Positions 36,091 through 47,785 are shown, counted from the stretch's first letter. The stretch: DNA of 64,000 nt from Gonocerus acuteangulatus (GCA_946811695.1 OX328126.1:85631536-85695535); one strand, 5' to 3'. Notes: generated by a model not told the origin, from the sequence alone. Translations and numbers: made by a program.

Positions 36091-36832
36091 GGTAAAAATG
36101 CAGTTTCCAGCCCTCCAAACCGATTTCTTTCAAATTTGGCACAATAACGTATTTTGGTGCACTAAACACGAATACGATAAAAAAAAAAAAAAACGTCGGA
36201 TTTAACTAGGAAAGAAGTTATTAAGCACTTAAGTTCACTGTTATGCAGGTTATGAGAGCTATTAATTATAGCGAGTTGGATTGACTGGGGTTTTGTTATC
36301 TTCTTGAGCGAGCGTAGCGAGCGGAAACGCATAGCACGTATGGCCTTAAGCGACAGGTGACGATGCTCTTAAAATTGACAATATTTTCAAATAAATGGTT
36401 TCTGAACATTTCAAATGAGAGTTCTCTGTTTCCCAATGTTACTTATCTGCGCATGCGCGTGTTTACAAATACGCTGATGACGCCTAGTTTTACAACCTTC
36501 CTAACTTTAGTACTTAATATTATATTCTATTAATTTTAGCGAGTTGGATTGACTGGGGTTTTGTTATCTTCTTGAGCGAGCGTAGCGAGCGGACACGCAT
36601 AGCATGTACGCCTTAAAGTCGTCATTTATGCCTTAAAGTCGTCACAAATTTAGTTGTTTACATTAGGTCTCATAACCTGCATAACAGTGAACTTAAGTGC
36701 TTAATAACTTCTTTCCTAGTTAAATCCGACGTTTTTTTTTTTTTATCTTATTCGTGTTTAGTGCATCAAAATACGTTATTGTGCAAAATTTGAAAGAAAT
36801 CCGTTTGGAGGGCTGGAACCTGCATTTTTACC
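36091..36832. mobile_element. Long-TIR MITE 1
   Basis: Ends ggtaaaaatgcagtttccag and (reversed) ggtaaaaatgcaggttccag. The inverse arms extend about 165 bp, with tattaagcacttaagttcac and ggatttaactaggaaagaag. Inside, a block starting gcgagttggattgactgggg occurs twice in direct orientation (36270 and 36540). No coding sequence. Confidence 0.75.
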
Positions 36833-36839
36833 CTAGTTT

Positions 36840-37500
36840 TTTTTGTTGGTGTTTTTTAAGAAAATTTCTTTTTTTATACCAAATTTTAATGTTGACGGTA
36901 GTAAGGAAGCAATAAATAGCATAGCTGAGAATTGTTCATACTCCATTTATACCACATGTGTTAAAGACATTTTGTGTAAGTTTTGTTTAAAATTTTGCTT
37001 TATTTAATTTCACCGATTTGTTTGTTTCTGTGTTCCTAAGTAGTACAAATGAAATTGGTTTTATTTTTTGTCTGAATAAGTTATACCTAATTGCCCTTGT
37101 TGATGAGCAAAATAAATGTACTCTCCAACGACTTAATTATTTTTTTTTAAATTTTATCGTCCACTTAAACATAAAAAAATATTTTTGTCGCCAATTATCT
37201 TCAGGTTACCATCCCTTTCTAGCCATTCTTTTTTTGAAAGAAAATAATCCAGCATTAGTGGAAATCGAAACACAACCCGAGGCGTGGAGTTCTTGCGATA
37301 ATCGGGCCTCTATAAACTTAAGAATTATATTAATAAAATAAAATAAAGTATGAAAGAGAGCGGCCAAACGTTATTTTGGAAATACAAGGTTAGTTACTCT
37401 ATCAAATTGGGTCGCTTTCCAAACAACATATCGAGTTCGACTGATTAAATGTATAAAATATGAATAATTAAGAACCAATTTAACATCATTTAACAAAGAA
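36840..37500. other. No recognised gene
   Basis: The open frame at 37018-37341 is 107 codons, but hydrophobic and AT-driven, with no family resemblance I can see. Confidence 0.3.
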
Positions 37501-37506
37501 ATAAAA

Positions 37507-38042
37507 GGTAATACTGAAGGAGAGTGTCCTCAGCACCGATTTTCTTCAAAATATGCACTATAACGTATTTTGATGCACTAAACACGAATCCGTTGGAAAA
37601 AAAAGTTGCTCGCAACTAGGAAAGAAGTTATTAAGCACTAAAGTTCACTGTTATGGAGGTTATAAAAGACGGGGTAAACAGCTTATATGTAAACGCGCGC
37701 CTGCGCAATAGTCCTTAATGACGAAGTGTAATTGAAATTTAGACTCACCTGTGGTAGCTGACTTGGTCGTAAACTGTCGCTTTTGGGCATACGTGCTATG
37801 CGTTTCCGCTCGCTCAAGAAAACATCAAAAACCCTAGTCAATCCAACTCGCAGAAATGAAAAGAATTCTATGCCCAATAGTCGTCCAAGGCAGTCTTCCC
37901 TAACCTTCATAACAGTGAAATTTTTTTTAAAATAACTTCTTTCCTAGTTGCGAGCAACTTTTTTTTCCAACGGATTCGTGTTTAGTGCATCAAAATACGT
38001 TATAGTGCAAAGGTGCTGAGGACACTCTCCTTCAGTTTTACC
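37507..38042. mobile_element. Long-TIR MITE 2, related to MITE 1
   Basis: Ends ggtaatactgaaggagagtg and (reversed) ggtaaaactgaaggagagtg. The outer ~35 bp differ from MITE 1, but the next ~120 bp (caaaatacgttat-gtgcaa, attcgtgtttagtgcatca, ttcactgttatg-aggttat) are shared. Both also hold gcgctcgctcaaga-like and gagttggattgact words. Same family, exchanged tips. Confidence 0.73.
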
Positions 38043-38392
38043 AAATAAAATTATAATTATAATGGTGAAATTGTTTGCTTGAATGTAGAAAGAAGGAACG
38101 AAATACTTATTGCTTCTAGGAAATAATTACAATTAATATTTAAATTATGTAAAAAAAAATAAGTCGGTTGTTTTGTCTGATATTAAAGACCTTGATTTTT
38201 CTTCTAGTTAAAAAAAAAGATTTGGCTGAGGTGCTGGTCAAGTGAAGCACTTCCAACCAAATACTAGAATAGGAATCCATAACTAATCAGTAGTTGTGGA
38301 CTTGATAAAATACATTATTCTCGTTGATTCCAAATTCATTGAAACATTGTGCTGACATTCTCTGGAATGGTGCTCCGGAACCGAACCATCTT

Positions 38393-39589
38393 ATTCTTCA
38401 AACATATATTCTTATCCATCATAGAACTTTTCCTTACAGCATGGATTTGTTGTGTATTCTTCAAACATATATTCTTATCCATCATAGAACTTTTCCTTAC
38501 AACATGGATTTGTTGTATATTCTTCAAACATATATTCTTATCCATCATAGAACTTTTCCTTACAACATGGATTTGTTGTATATTCTTCAAACATATATTC
38601 TTATCCATCATAGAACTTTTCCTTACTACATGGATTTGTTGTATATTCTTCAAACATATATTCTTATCCATCATAGAACTTTTCCTTACAACATGGATTT
38701 GTTGTATATTCTTCAAACATATATTCTTATCCATCATAGAACTTTTCCTTACAACATGGATTTGTTGTATATTCTTCAAACATATATTCTTATCCATCAT
38801 AGAACTTTTCCTTACTACATGGATTTGTTGTATATTCTTCAAACATATATTCTTATCCATCATAGAACTTTTCCTTACAACATGGATTTGTTGTATATTC
38901 TTCAAACATATATTCTTATCCATCATAGAACTTTTCCTTACAGCATGGATTTGTTGTATATTCTTCAAACATATATTCTTATCCATCATAGAACTTTTCC
39001 TTACAGCATGGATTTGTTGTATATTCTTCAAACATATATTCTTATCCATCATAGAACTTTTCCTTACAACATGGATTTGTTGTATATTCTTCAAACATAT
39101 ATTCTTATCCATCATAGAACTTTTCCTTACAGCTTGGATTTGTTGTATATTCTTCAAACATATATTCTTATCCATCATAGAACTTTTCCTTACAACATGG
39201 ATTTGTTGTATATTCTTCAAACATATATTCTTATCCATCATAGAACTTTTCCTTACAGCATGGATTTGTTGTATATTCTTCAAACATATATTCTTATCCA
39301 TCATAGAACTTTTCCTTACAGCATGGATTTGTTGTGTATTCTTCAAACATATATTCTTATCCATCATAGAACTTTTCCTTACAACATGGATTTGTTGTAT
39401 ATTCTTCAAACATATATTCTTATCCATCATAGAACTTTTCCTTACAGCATGGATTTGTTGGATATTCTTCAAACATATATTCTTATCCATCATAGAACTT
39501 TTCCTTACAACATGGATTTGTTGTATATTCTTCAAACATATATTCTTATCCATCATAGAACTTTTCCTTACAACATGGATTTGTTGTAT
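38393..39589. repeat. 63-bp minisatellite, 19 copies
   Basis: A 63-bp unit (cttcaaacatatattcttat ... gatttgttgtatatt) is repeated 19 times with very few differences, mainly at the base after ccttac (a, g or t) and near the unit end. Because 63 is a multiple of three and the unit lacks stops in several frames, open frames of 406-466 codons appear on both strands. These are artefacts: the translation is a bare 21-residue repeat with no start context. Copies 2-4 and 5-7 show the same variant order, a 189-bp higher-order unit. Confidence 0.95.
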
Positions 39590-39814
39590 ATTCGTTGCCC
39601 CTGTTTATTTGTTGTTTCGTTTTGGTTATCACCATTTCCTTCATATCGGATAGTTGGTGACATTTTGCTACTTCACTTAAAGCATGTTAGTCAAAAATTG
39701 TTTTCCAAACATTTCCTTCTATAACTCTTCGTTTCCTGGTCTATTAGTCGACAGTTGTCGCCATATTTCAGATTTCACGAAGAACAGTGAATTTTTTATT
39801 TTTATTTTATTTAT

Positions 39815-39862
39815 TTTTTAACGGCACATGAACATCGATGCCATTGGCGCCAACACTGAAAT
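39815..39862 (-). mobile_element. SINE tail fragment
   Basis: Minus strand: ttggcgccaatggcatcgat and tgccgttaaaaaat, matching the end of SINE family 1. Confidence 0.45.
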
Positions 39863-40416
39863 TGTTTTAACGTTTGAAGGAAAATACATAAAATTGTAAA
39901 GTAATATATTTATTATTGAAGGGAATCTTTACAACCCCATAACCGGCATTTATTTTTTGGGTGAATTGTTGAAGAGTCCGACATTACACACTTTTAAGAA
40001 CGGATATCTCGAAAATTAAAGATATCTCGAAAAAAAAAATGAGAAGAACTAGTAGCAAATTTAATGAGCTTTCATTTGTTCTAGAATAGTCAAGTCACTA
40101 GACTAAATAGATAATGGGACCTTCTACCCCCCCCCCCCCCCCCACCCGTAGGCTCAAAAGGTACTGGTTTGGGGGTTTGATATGTTGACTTCCTAACTAG
40201 TCCAAACAAAGCCATGAAGTAAAAAATTGTGTTCCATGCATTTCCGTCTTTTAGCGGGTTTTGAGCATTCTTTGCCTAGTCTGTATTGAGAGTATCTTGT
40301 AAAGTCTCGATCATTGATGCTGTAAACACTTTAGAAGTTTTTTTATATATCAATTATTTTGCATAAGCTGCTTTGAGGCAATGAGCACAACTCTAGAAGT
40401 ATTCGTAACACTACCT

Positions 40417-40549
40417 TTTAGCACTTTCCTCCGAAGGAAAGTAGCTATTGAGGTTGGACTCATGACGGAATTTTTGAAAAATTTCTTCGAATCTTTATCG
40501 ATCCTACCTAGTAGACACCGAAAATGACCCCCGTTAAAATTTATATATA

Positions 40550-40585
<36 letters not shown>

Positions 40586-41528
40586 TATATATATATATAT
40601 ATATATGTGTCTGTTAACACGATAGCGGCCAGAGTTTTTGTTTTTTCTTCATGAAACGTGGTATATAGCGTTCAAATAGCAAACGATTGAACTAGTTCTT
40701 TAACCACCAAAATCGGTCCACCGGGAGGGGGGGTTTACCCCGGACCCAAAACACTAATTTGACCATACCAGCCGTAGTTTTTGTTATATTTCAACGAAAC
40801 TCGGTATTCGTTATTTTGATCTAAAGAGAGAATTCCGTTGTAAAAATAAACTAAATCGGCTCATTAGAAGGGGGGTTTAGTCCGGACCCACAATCCAAAT
40901 TTGCCACTGCCAGCCGTAATTTTTGTTACATTTCAACGAAACTTGGTATTCGTGGTGGTAATCAACAGAGAAAAATGGGTTGTAAAAATAAGCTAAATCG
41001 GGTTATTTGGAGGGGGGGTTTACTCCGGATCTAAAGTACTAATATACTCATAACGGTCGTAATTTCTGCTGTATTGTAACGAAATGCGGTATGCGTCATG
41101 GGTATCTCATGAGAAATAAGTGTTGTAAAAATGAAGTAAATCGGTCTATTGGAAAGGAGGGTTTACTTTAAAGTCTGTTTCATTACAATTAGCCCGCCAG
41201 ACGTAGGTTCGCAAAGGCGCTACAAGGAGTGCTATCTCCCACTATGGGGACTGTATCCTGTTCCTGCGTCAGATCAAAAGACGGAATGTGGAGTTTTTGT
41301 GTATTTATTAAGTAGTACAGTATCATGTATTAACATAACTCTGGAAGCAAATTATTTACAAAATTAATAATTGAACAGGCCTCATAAGAAATGTAAATGA
41401 GCAGAACTATTCACGTTTTTATTTTATTTATATAGGTTATTTACAGCAAATTATTCAGTAATGTAGTCTACACTAAAAAAATTCTGAGGGAAGTGCTTAG
41501 TTATGCAGCTCCTGCGTGACGGACTTTT
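40417..41528 (-). mobile_element. Helentron-like family A, copy 4
   Basis: Complete: hairpin end ttttagcactttcctccgaa, (TA)n near 40540-40605, cacgatagcggccagagttt, tandem ~135-bp units, and start end gctcctgcgtgacggacttt. The subterminal inverse pair is gagggaagtgcttag against gcactttcctcc. Confidence 0.75.
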
Positions 41529-42085
41529 AAATGGTTGCATTCGAAATAATTTGGACTTGGCATTATTATCCACGTGTAAAAACAAACATCTTATGATCGT
41601 CATACTTCCCAGCAAATTCCTTGGTATCTGCGACTGAAGATAACTTCTCTTGGTTCAGCACTGATGCACAAGACTGACCGAACCTGTGAATAATTCTAGT
41701 TCAGGTTCAAGCTTTAATGAGTTAATCCATTCAGAACCCGATAGCACTTCCTAGTCAGAAATAAACTGACGGAAAAGTTCTATTTATTGTTCACTTTTAT
41801 TGCAAATGATAAATTTGCAAAAGTGAAATATTAAATTATGTATATGAAACAACACCTGAAGAGTGACCCAATTAACTTGTGGATATATTTTCATGCTTGT
41901 GATACACATCTCCGGAAATACATTTTCGTCTACATATCATATTCTTACTCAGAAGATTAATTTATGTATTTCTGTGTGCGTTATTTTTCGTGCAAACGAA
42001 GCACTTGTGTGTGTCAGAGAGAAAGAGTTGCAGGGAGGGAGGGGGAGGGGTGAAACTGAAGGCAGCCTGTGGTATGAAGTTTAGG

Positions 42086-42737
42086 TAGGGATGGGCGATA
42101 GTCGATAGTTCTGCACAATCGATAGGCCGATACTATCGGTTAAAAAATTTCGATACTATCGATTGTTATTCGATAGTGGCCAATGAAGAATTTAATGTTA
42201 TTGAATTGAATTATCTATTACTTGCAGGATTAGATATATTTATAAGATTACACAAAGGCTTCAAACGAAAAACAAATTTATTTAAATTTCTGAAAATCAT
42301 TTCCAATGAATATAATATCAAGAGGCACAAAAAAGTGCCATTATTTCAAACTATTTTAGTTGTGCTCCTTGAGCCACATAATACCAGAATGGAAATCAAA
42401 CATTTCCGCTTTTCTTTGGCTCAGTCTGGTCGGCTGCTCAGAAATGAGTTTTCCAGCGGATGAAAATACACGTTCTGAGGGTACAGACGAGCCTGGAACA
42501 CAAAGGTATTTCCTGGCTACATTATGTAGTTGGTTGTATTCACCAGACGTTTCCTTTTCAGCATTTAATTCACAAGGCGTGTAAGTATTTAATACCACAG
42601 CCCTCCAGATGCTGAGTACTTCAATTCTAAAAAAAAAGTAAAAACTCCATCGATAGTTCATGAATATCGATAGCTACTATTGAAAGTCATGAACTATCGA
42701 TATATCGATAGTAACTATCGATTATCGTCCATCACTA
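42086..42737 (-). mobile_element. Small hAT element with near-perfect TSD
   Basis: Ends tagggatgggcgatagtcga and (reversed) tagtgatggacgataatcga. Flanks are agtttagg (42078-42085) and agttgagg (42738-42745), 7 of 8 identical. It carries a transposase C-terminus on the minus strand. Confidence 0.8.
42356..42661 (-). pseudogene. hAT transposase dimerisation domain (ZBED1-like)
   Basis: The minus-strand frame contains VARKYLCVPGSSVPSERVFS, then SAGKLISEQPTRLS and QRKAEM. This is the conserved C-terminal hAT dimerisation motif, where PxSSVPSERVFSxAG is diagnostic. Only this last ~75-residue portion is readable. The BED finger and catalytic core are missing, and the first ~25 codons are unrelated. 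It sits inside inverted ends with an 8-bp duplication, so it is a deletion derivative of an autonomous hAT. Confidence 0.82.
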
Positions 42738-42892
42738 AGTTGAGGTCAGTTTTGCACAGGATGGACTGAGTTGGTGGTATTGGTTACTGACCACCCAGCT
42801 TCGTTAAAGGTGAAAATTCCAACCCAGCGATTTAGGCTAAAATTATTTATTTAAATTTTAACGTCCATTATAATTAATGTGTGTATCTATAT

Positions 42893-43330
42893 ATATAAAA
42901 ATCACGTGTCTGTTTTTCTGTTTTTCTGTTTTTCTGTTTTTCTGTTTTTCTGTTTGTTTGTTCCTTATACAAATCCACATCGTTTGACTGATATTGACCA
43001 AACTTCGCACATAGATACGTCTTGATCCGGGAAATCTCGTAGTCTAGCTCAAAATCTTCTAGGATTCATAGTTTGGAAGTAACGAGTTCGAAACTGTCAT
43101 ATACAGAAGAGTTTATAGTCAGAAATCGGCATTTTCTTTCCAGTGTTGCCCCTCCTTCTAAGAAGAAGTGCAATACAAAACCTTTGTTTGTTTATCTAAA
43201 TAGTAGGTTTATATTCTCAGAGTTTGGACAAATATCATATAAGATATCATATAATAAAATATCATATTTTTTAAGATTAATTTTCTTAATATCAGATTAG
43301 TTTTCTTCATATTAAATCAATTTTGATTTG
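42893..43330 (-). repeat. Family D fragment with 8-bp microsatellite
   Basis: Minus orientation of family D: cacgtgtctg, a (tgtttttc)n run at about 42908-42955, ttccttatacaaatccacat, then gtttggaagtaacgagttcg. A matching family D start (accgggtaacagctagttat) lies far away at 47352-47371, so the element may be one copy split by later insertions. Confidence 0.55.
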
Positions 43331-43659
43331 ATTGCCTAGGGCAACACTGCTCTAACCAGAATATAGACTAATATCGTATAAATAAGTATATCATAAAAAT
43401 GTTCTGTGTTTATCTAATCATAATTTGGACTAATATATTATAATTAAGTGTTCATGTTTCTATTCAGAACTTTAATAATTTCAATACTTTTGTTGAGAGA
43501 GTTTTTTTATCTCTTTAGTAAAGGAAGGTTGCAATGTCGATTATAGTATTCGGTGTCTCTCACTCGCTTTTCTGTTTAATGAATAAATGAATATTTACTG
43601 GTATTTGATGGAGAGGGTTTTAGTATGTGGAAAAACACTTAACTTTTTTATTGAAACTG

Positions 43660-44830
43660 ATGAAGTGTGTAAATAACAATAAGAACAAGGCTAAAAGTAT
43701 TTTGGAATTGTTTACACTGATGTGGACCTTTTTTTAACTATGAGTCTCAAAGGTGAAAAATATTTTGTTTCATTTATAGATGATTATAGTAAGATTGCTC
43801 TCATGTTAATTTCTTCATAATTGTTCAGTATTGTTTATTGTTATTTAAGTGTTTAGTGATGAATTCCCTTTGTCGCGGTCTCACTCTAATAAATAGTAAG
43901 ATTGCTAGGATTTAAACTATTAAACCTAAAACAGAAGTTTTTCATTCCTTTGTTCAATAAGTAAATGAGGTCGAAAACTTAGGAAATAAGAGAATTGGTA
44001 TTGTGAGATATGACATTGGTAAGGAATATTTAAATTGTAAGAATTATGACTACCAAAAAAAAAAAAAGGGTATCATAATTAATCCCTGTCCCTCATATGT
44101 TCATGAATTAAATGGTGTGATTTACTAGAACAATTATGAATATATCTCATTGTTTACTGGCAGAAGCTATTGTAGAAAAAAATGTTGGCCAGAAATGGTC
44201 TGTGAAGCAACTTATTTGAAAAATCTCTCTTTAGCTAATACCATTGACAATAAAATACCCTATGAAAACTGTTTTGGAAAGAAACCAGATGATTCTAACT
44301 TTAATTTATATGGTAGTAAAAATTTTGTTAGGAAACCAGAACAAATAATAACTTCTAAATGGGATAAAAAGGTGAATATGTGCATTTTAATCGGTTATAG
44401 TGAAGTGGGATATAAAGTACTTTTGAATAATAAAATCATTGTCGCTAGGCATGTTGATGTTACCCAAGAAAACATAAGCTGTATTGGATTGGCTGAGGGT
44501 GAATCTGATAAAGTTCAAGCGATTGTGATTTTTGGGATAGAGAAAAAGATAGTTTGAAATAAAATAATGCTTGAGATTTTGTTGAAATAAGAAAGTTGAA
44601 GATATCAAATGGGTCTAAATGTTGTTCAAACAGATGGATGTAGGGACTATATTCTTAAATGACCATTTAGAAGGAAAATCCACCACTGGTTTTCTTATTA
44701 ATAATTTCTTATACATTGGTAATGTATTATACTGGAAATCGAGAAAGAAAAAAGATCTTACAGAAGAGTCTACATATGCAGAATATGTACCTTTAAGTTT
44801 AAGGTTCCAAGATTTTCCAAAAAGATAGAA
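43660..44830 (+). pseudogene. Ty1/copia polyprotein relic
   Basis: Pieces of a copia Pol read in order on the plus strand. At 43720-43800: YTDVDLF, MSLKGEKYFVSFIDDYSK (start of the integrase core, Asp kept). At 43985-44130: YDIGKEYLNC and GIIINPCPSYVHELNG (second integrase block). An open frame at 44150-44557 follows: YCRKKCWPEMVCEATYLKN, IPYENCFGKKPD, SKWDKKVNMCILIGYSEVG, IIVARHVDV. Then 44619-44828 gives the RNase H signature GKSTTGFLI, YWKSRKKK and STYAEYVPLS. The reverse transcriptase between integrase and RNase H is deleted, and no LTRs are seen. A dead internal fragment. Confidence 0.85.
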
Positions 44831-45345
44831 CGTTTTGTTTAAAACATAAAGATTTTTTTAAACATTAAAAACTCCTTTGTGAACAATGTCATTTTGTAAA
44901 GGACTTAAATTTATGAACTTTAAATTAATTCTCTCACATACATATGCAAATATTATTAAAATATTATATTAAATGTTGTTATATTTAACTTATTTTTTTA
45001 TTCGCATATAGATAGATGTACATAATAAATTACATAAATGTTTATAATCATACAAATGAATGTATATAAATGAATTAATTTTCACCACGTTTTGAAACAT
45101 TATTTTATTATTACAAGAGCTGTATGGTTTAGCAACCCTATTAATTTGGGCAGCCTCACTTTAATTTTTTTTTAATAAAGTTATTCTTAATGCATGCTAT
45201 TTTTTTTTGCAGATAAATTAATGTATTAAAATATTATTTTTATAAGAAGAGGAAGTCACGTGAATTGTGGTGTTCTAATAAATGAATAAGTAATTAAATT
45301 TTCCATGCAATTTTTTATTAATTTAATATCCATAATAATTTAATC

Positions 45346-45521
45346 ATTATATTCTGACGGGGTCTCCCGTGGTCTAATGGCTAGCGCCTTGGATTCATAA
45401 GCGGGAGATGGTGGGTTCGATTCCCAACCTCCGGCAGGAATTTTATCATCCCACGGCTCGCTGGTAAAATTCCTCGCTGCACCCTGGATGTCGGCGCTAA
45501 TGACCTAGATGTAGATGCGCC

Positions 45522-45566
<45 letters not shown>

Positions 45567-45576
45567 ATATTCTGAC
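45346..45576 (+). mobile_element. tRNA-derived SINE, family 1, with 13-bp TSD
   Basis: The SINE body is 45359-45563. A perfect 13-bp duplication attatattctgac flanks it (45346-45358 and 45564-45576). The head resembles a tRNA: gtggtctaatggctagcgcc (box A) and gtgggttcgattccca (box B), with a candidate CAT anticodon in ggattcataagc. The body has attcctcgctgcaccctgga and ggcgctaatgacctagatgt, and the tail is a ~40-base A run. The long A tail and perfect duplication mark a recent insertion. Confidence 0.92.
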
Positions 45577-45619
45577 ATATGCTTTCTTTTGTCTGAGATA
45601 GTTATATCCTCTGACTGTC

Positions 45620-46363
45620 AACATTTAGTCGGAGAGCTGGTAACGCACATTTCATGAAGTGTTTTATGCACCTTGGAATTTTGGTGTATTGCATGTCGTG
45701 GATAGGTAAGGCATGTATGTGTAGCCTGGACATACCTTGGAACACCAGGTACTGCACATAGGGGAAAGGTGTTAAAAAAATATGTCACTAAAATGGTATT
45801 TTATTCAGAAGCCAACAATCTTTAATGTATAATTAAGGGAAGTTGCTTTATTTCTAGAACTACCACAACTGTCCTGTCCAGATGATTGGTGCTCTCACTC
45901 ACTCTTACGGTTACACGCAGTGTATTGCAGTCTATCATCGGCTGAATTTATTTTCATGTTTGCTGATTACTAAACCTCACAAAAAGTGTCTGCCCTTTTG
46001 TAATTATTTTCAATTATGGTGTTTAAATAGCAGTGTGAAGAAGAGACTTCATTTAATATTACAAAAACCCACTTCGGTTTTTTGTTTTTTTTTTTATATG
46101 TATCCCACTTAAAAGTGTCTGCCTTGTATATTATTCATTATAGAATTGCCTTAATTTTACATTGAACACTTATGGCTTCTGAATAAAACACTATTTTTGG
46201 CCCATAGTTTGTTACTGATTACCAAGCGCAGAACCTGGTGTTTCAAGGTATGTCCAGCAACCATATACTTAACTTTTTATCTACACTAGAGACCCACTAT
46301 ACGACAATTTCAAGGCACATAAAACACTTGAAAAGTGTGTTACCAGCTCTTGGACTAAATGTT
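45620..46363. repeat. Foldback element, ~190-bp arms
   Basis: aacatttagtcggagagctg (left) faces its inverse agctcttggactaaatgttt (right). Further matches include gtgttttatg, accttggaacacc-ggt and ttttattcagaagcca. The interior is non-coding. No target duplication identified. Confidence 0.7.
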
Positions 46364-46369
46364 TAAATA

Positions 46370-47240
46370 CGGTTGCAATTCTGGTAAAAATATTGTTGCT
46401 CGCCAAGTCAATGTCGTTATTGAAATTCCCAAATACCTTTAATTCATTGTTGTCCATAACTGCAAGAAAAATATCTTAAATTTGTTTTTATTCTTAGAGG
46501 CCCCTATTTCCTCTGATAGAAGGACTATCCTTATAGAAGAGTGCATGAACCATAAAATTTGAAACAGAAGCTTTAATAGAAAGGAAAAAAAAAGTGAACA
46601 AAAATATGTGAAAGTGTATGTGAAACAACAAACTATGTTTTTAAAACTTTCCTTTTGGCATACATAACATAAACCCTGCACGACTTACCTACTTTTTCAT
46701 TCATAAAAAAAAACTCAGTTACGGATTATTACATGAACAAATAAACAATATAACATATTAATATTATATTTGCACAAGGTTGAGGTTTTAGCTTTAGATG
46801 CGAAGACCTTAAAATAAATAAATATTATATTTAAAAAAAAAATCAATGAAAATAAAGAATATCGTTTCAGTTGTAGGTTTTGACAACTTATAACTAATCA
46901 TAACCTTAATTAAATGCCTCATTTGTATTGCTATTTTTTATGAATATTTATTTATGGACCACATATTTTTTTTTTCTTTAAAAAAATTAAACACAGGGAG
47001 TTTGGTTTGGATTTTCTTTAAAACGGTATTGCAATTAAATTATTTGGAATCACTTAATTGTAATACCATTTTAAAAGTAAGGGTACTTTTTAAAAAATAA
47101 GGATCAATTTAATTTCCACCCCACTTTCTCTAAAAAAAAAATGGAAAATAACTTTTTTAGCCGAGCTCTCAATTTATTATCTTATATTCTCATAATTTGG
47201 ACCAATATAATATAATCATTCATTTTTTAAAATATATAAT
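46370..47240. other. AT-rich, no recognised gene
   Basis: No motif seen. A minus-strand open frame at 46439-46681 is of low complexity. Confidence 0.4.
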
Positions 47241-47372
47241 ATAAAGTAGGCGTACCATGGAAGCTGGGTTACAACTATTTAATATGAAGCATGTGTAGCA
47301 TGGTACGCCCGGCTACAGATATTTAATATAAAGTAGGTGTAGCATTGCACACCGGGTAACAGCTAGTTATAA
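47240..47372 (-). repeat. Family D 5' end
   Basis: Ends caccgggtaacagctagtta, the inverse of the start of the 29993 copy. Three short units containing gtaggcgtacc or gtaggtgtagcat precede it. Confidence 0.5.
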
Positions 47373-47489
47373 ATAAAGTTTTCTCTCTAAAATAATAGTG
47401 AAAAGATAGTCAGCTGTTGGTGTAGATTATTAGGTCATTTCTTGAATAAAACTACATTTTATAACTGAAATGTGTAATATTTATTTGCC

Positions 47490-47528
47490 AACGTTACTGC
47501 TTGAATTACTAGCCATCTTCAGGTCTAT
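47490..47528 (-). ncRNA. Hammerhead-like motif, H5 left arm, damaged
   Basis: Minus strand: CUGAAGA, an imperfect helix II, then GUA where GAA is required, followed by ACGU and U. The substitution of an invariant A makes activity unlikely. Confidence 0.45.
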
Positions 47529-47587
47529 GGAGGAAAGAGAGAATACTTGAAATGTACCCTCCCCTGGAGATGTTCTCTCACTCATCC

Positions 47588-47635
47588 ATAGCTCTGAAGA
47601 TGGCCTAATTAAAGCCGAAACGTTGGCAGATAAAA
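47588..47635 (+). ncRNA. Hammerhead ribozyme motif, H5 right arm
   Basis: Plus strand: stem I GCU, CUGAAGA (47594-47600), helix II GGC/GCC with a nine-base loop, GAA, self-complementary ACGU, U at the cleavage position, GGC closing stem I. The core is intact, but helix II is short. Confidence 0.55.
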
Positions 47636-47667
47636 ATTAATCATTTTAGTTATGAAAAGTAGTAGTC

Positions 47668-47785
47668 TACGACCATAGCCACGTTGAATGCACCGATTCG
47701 CGTAGATCACCGAAGTTAAGCAACGTCGGGAGTGGCATTATAAATGTGTAGAAACCTGTAGATAACCTGGTGACAATAACCATGT
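47668..47785 (+). mobile_element. 5S-rRNA-derived SINE, copy 3
   Basis: Begins acgaccatagccacgttgaa, has gatcaccgaagttaagcaac, then jumps from cgtcgggagtgg directly to cattataaatgtgtag. The second half of the 5S head, including box C, is deleted. It ends in the body word gataacctggtgacaataac. Confidence 0.75.

Larger units (their letters stand above)
47444..47667. mobile_element. Inverted-repeat element with hammerhead motifs (H5)
   Basis: Left arm 47444-47525 and right arm 47590-47667 are inverse copies (catttt-ataact, ttatttgccaacgtt / aacgttggcagataaa). Both arms hold ccatcttcag or its inverse. The spacing between arms is small (~65 bp). Confidence 0.55.

Noticed and set aside
38393..39589. 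CRISPR array
   Set aside because: Contiguous tandem units without spacers in an animal-type genome.
38324..39724. Open frames of 406-466 codons across the 63-bp repeat as genes
   Set aside because: They exist in several frames and on both strands because the unit is 63 bp and stop-free. The translation is a bare 21-residue repeat.
45359..45435. Functional tRNA gene (CAT anticodon)
   Set aside because: The acceptor and other stems do not pair well, and it is the head of a repeated SINE with an A tail and target duplications.
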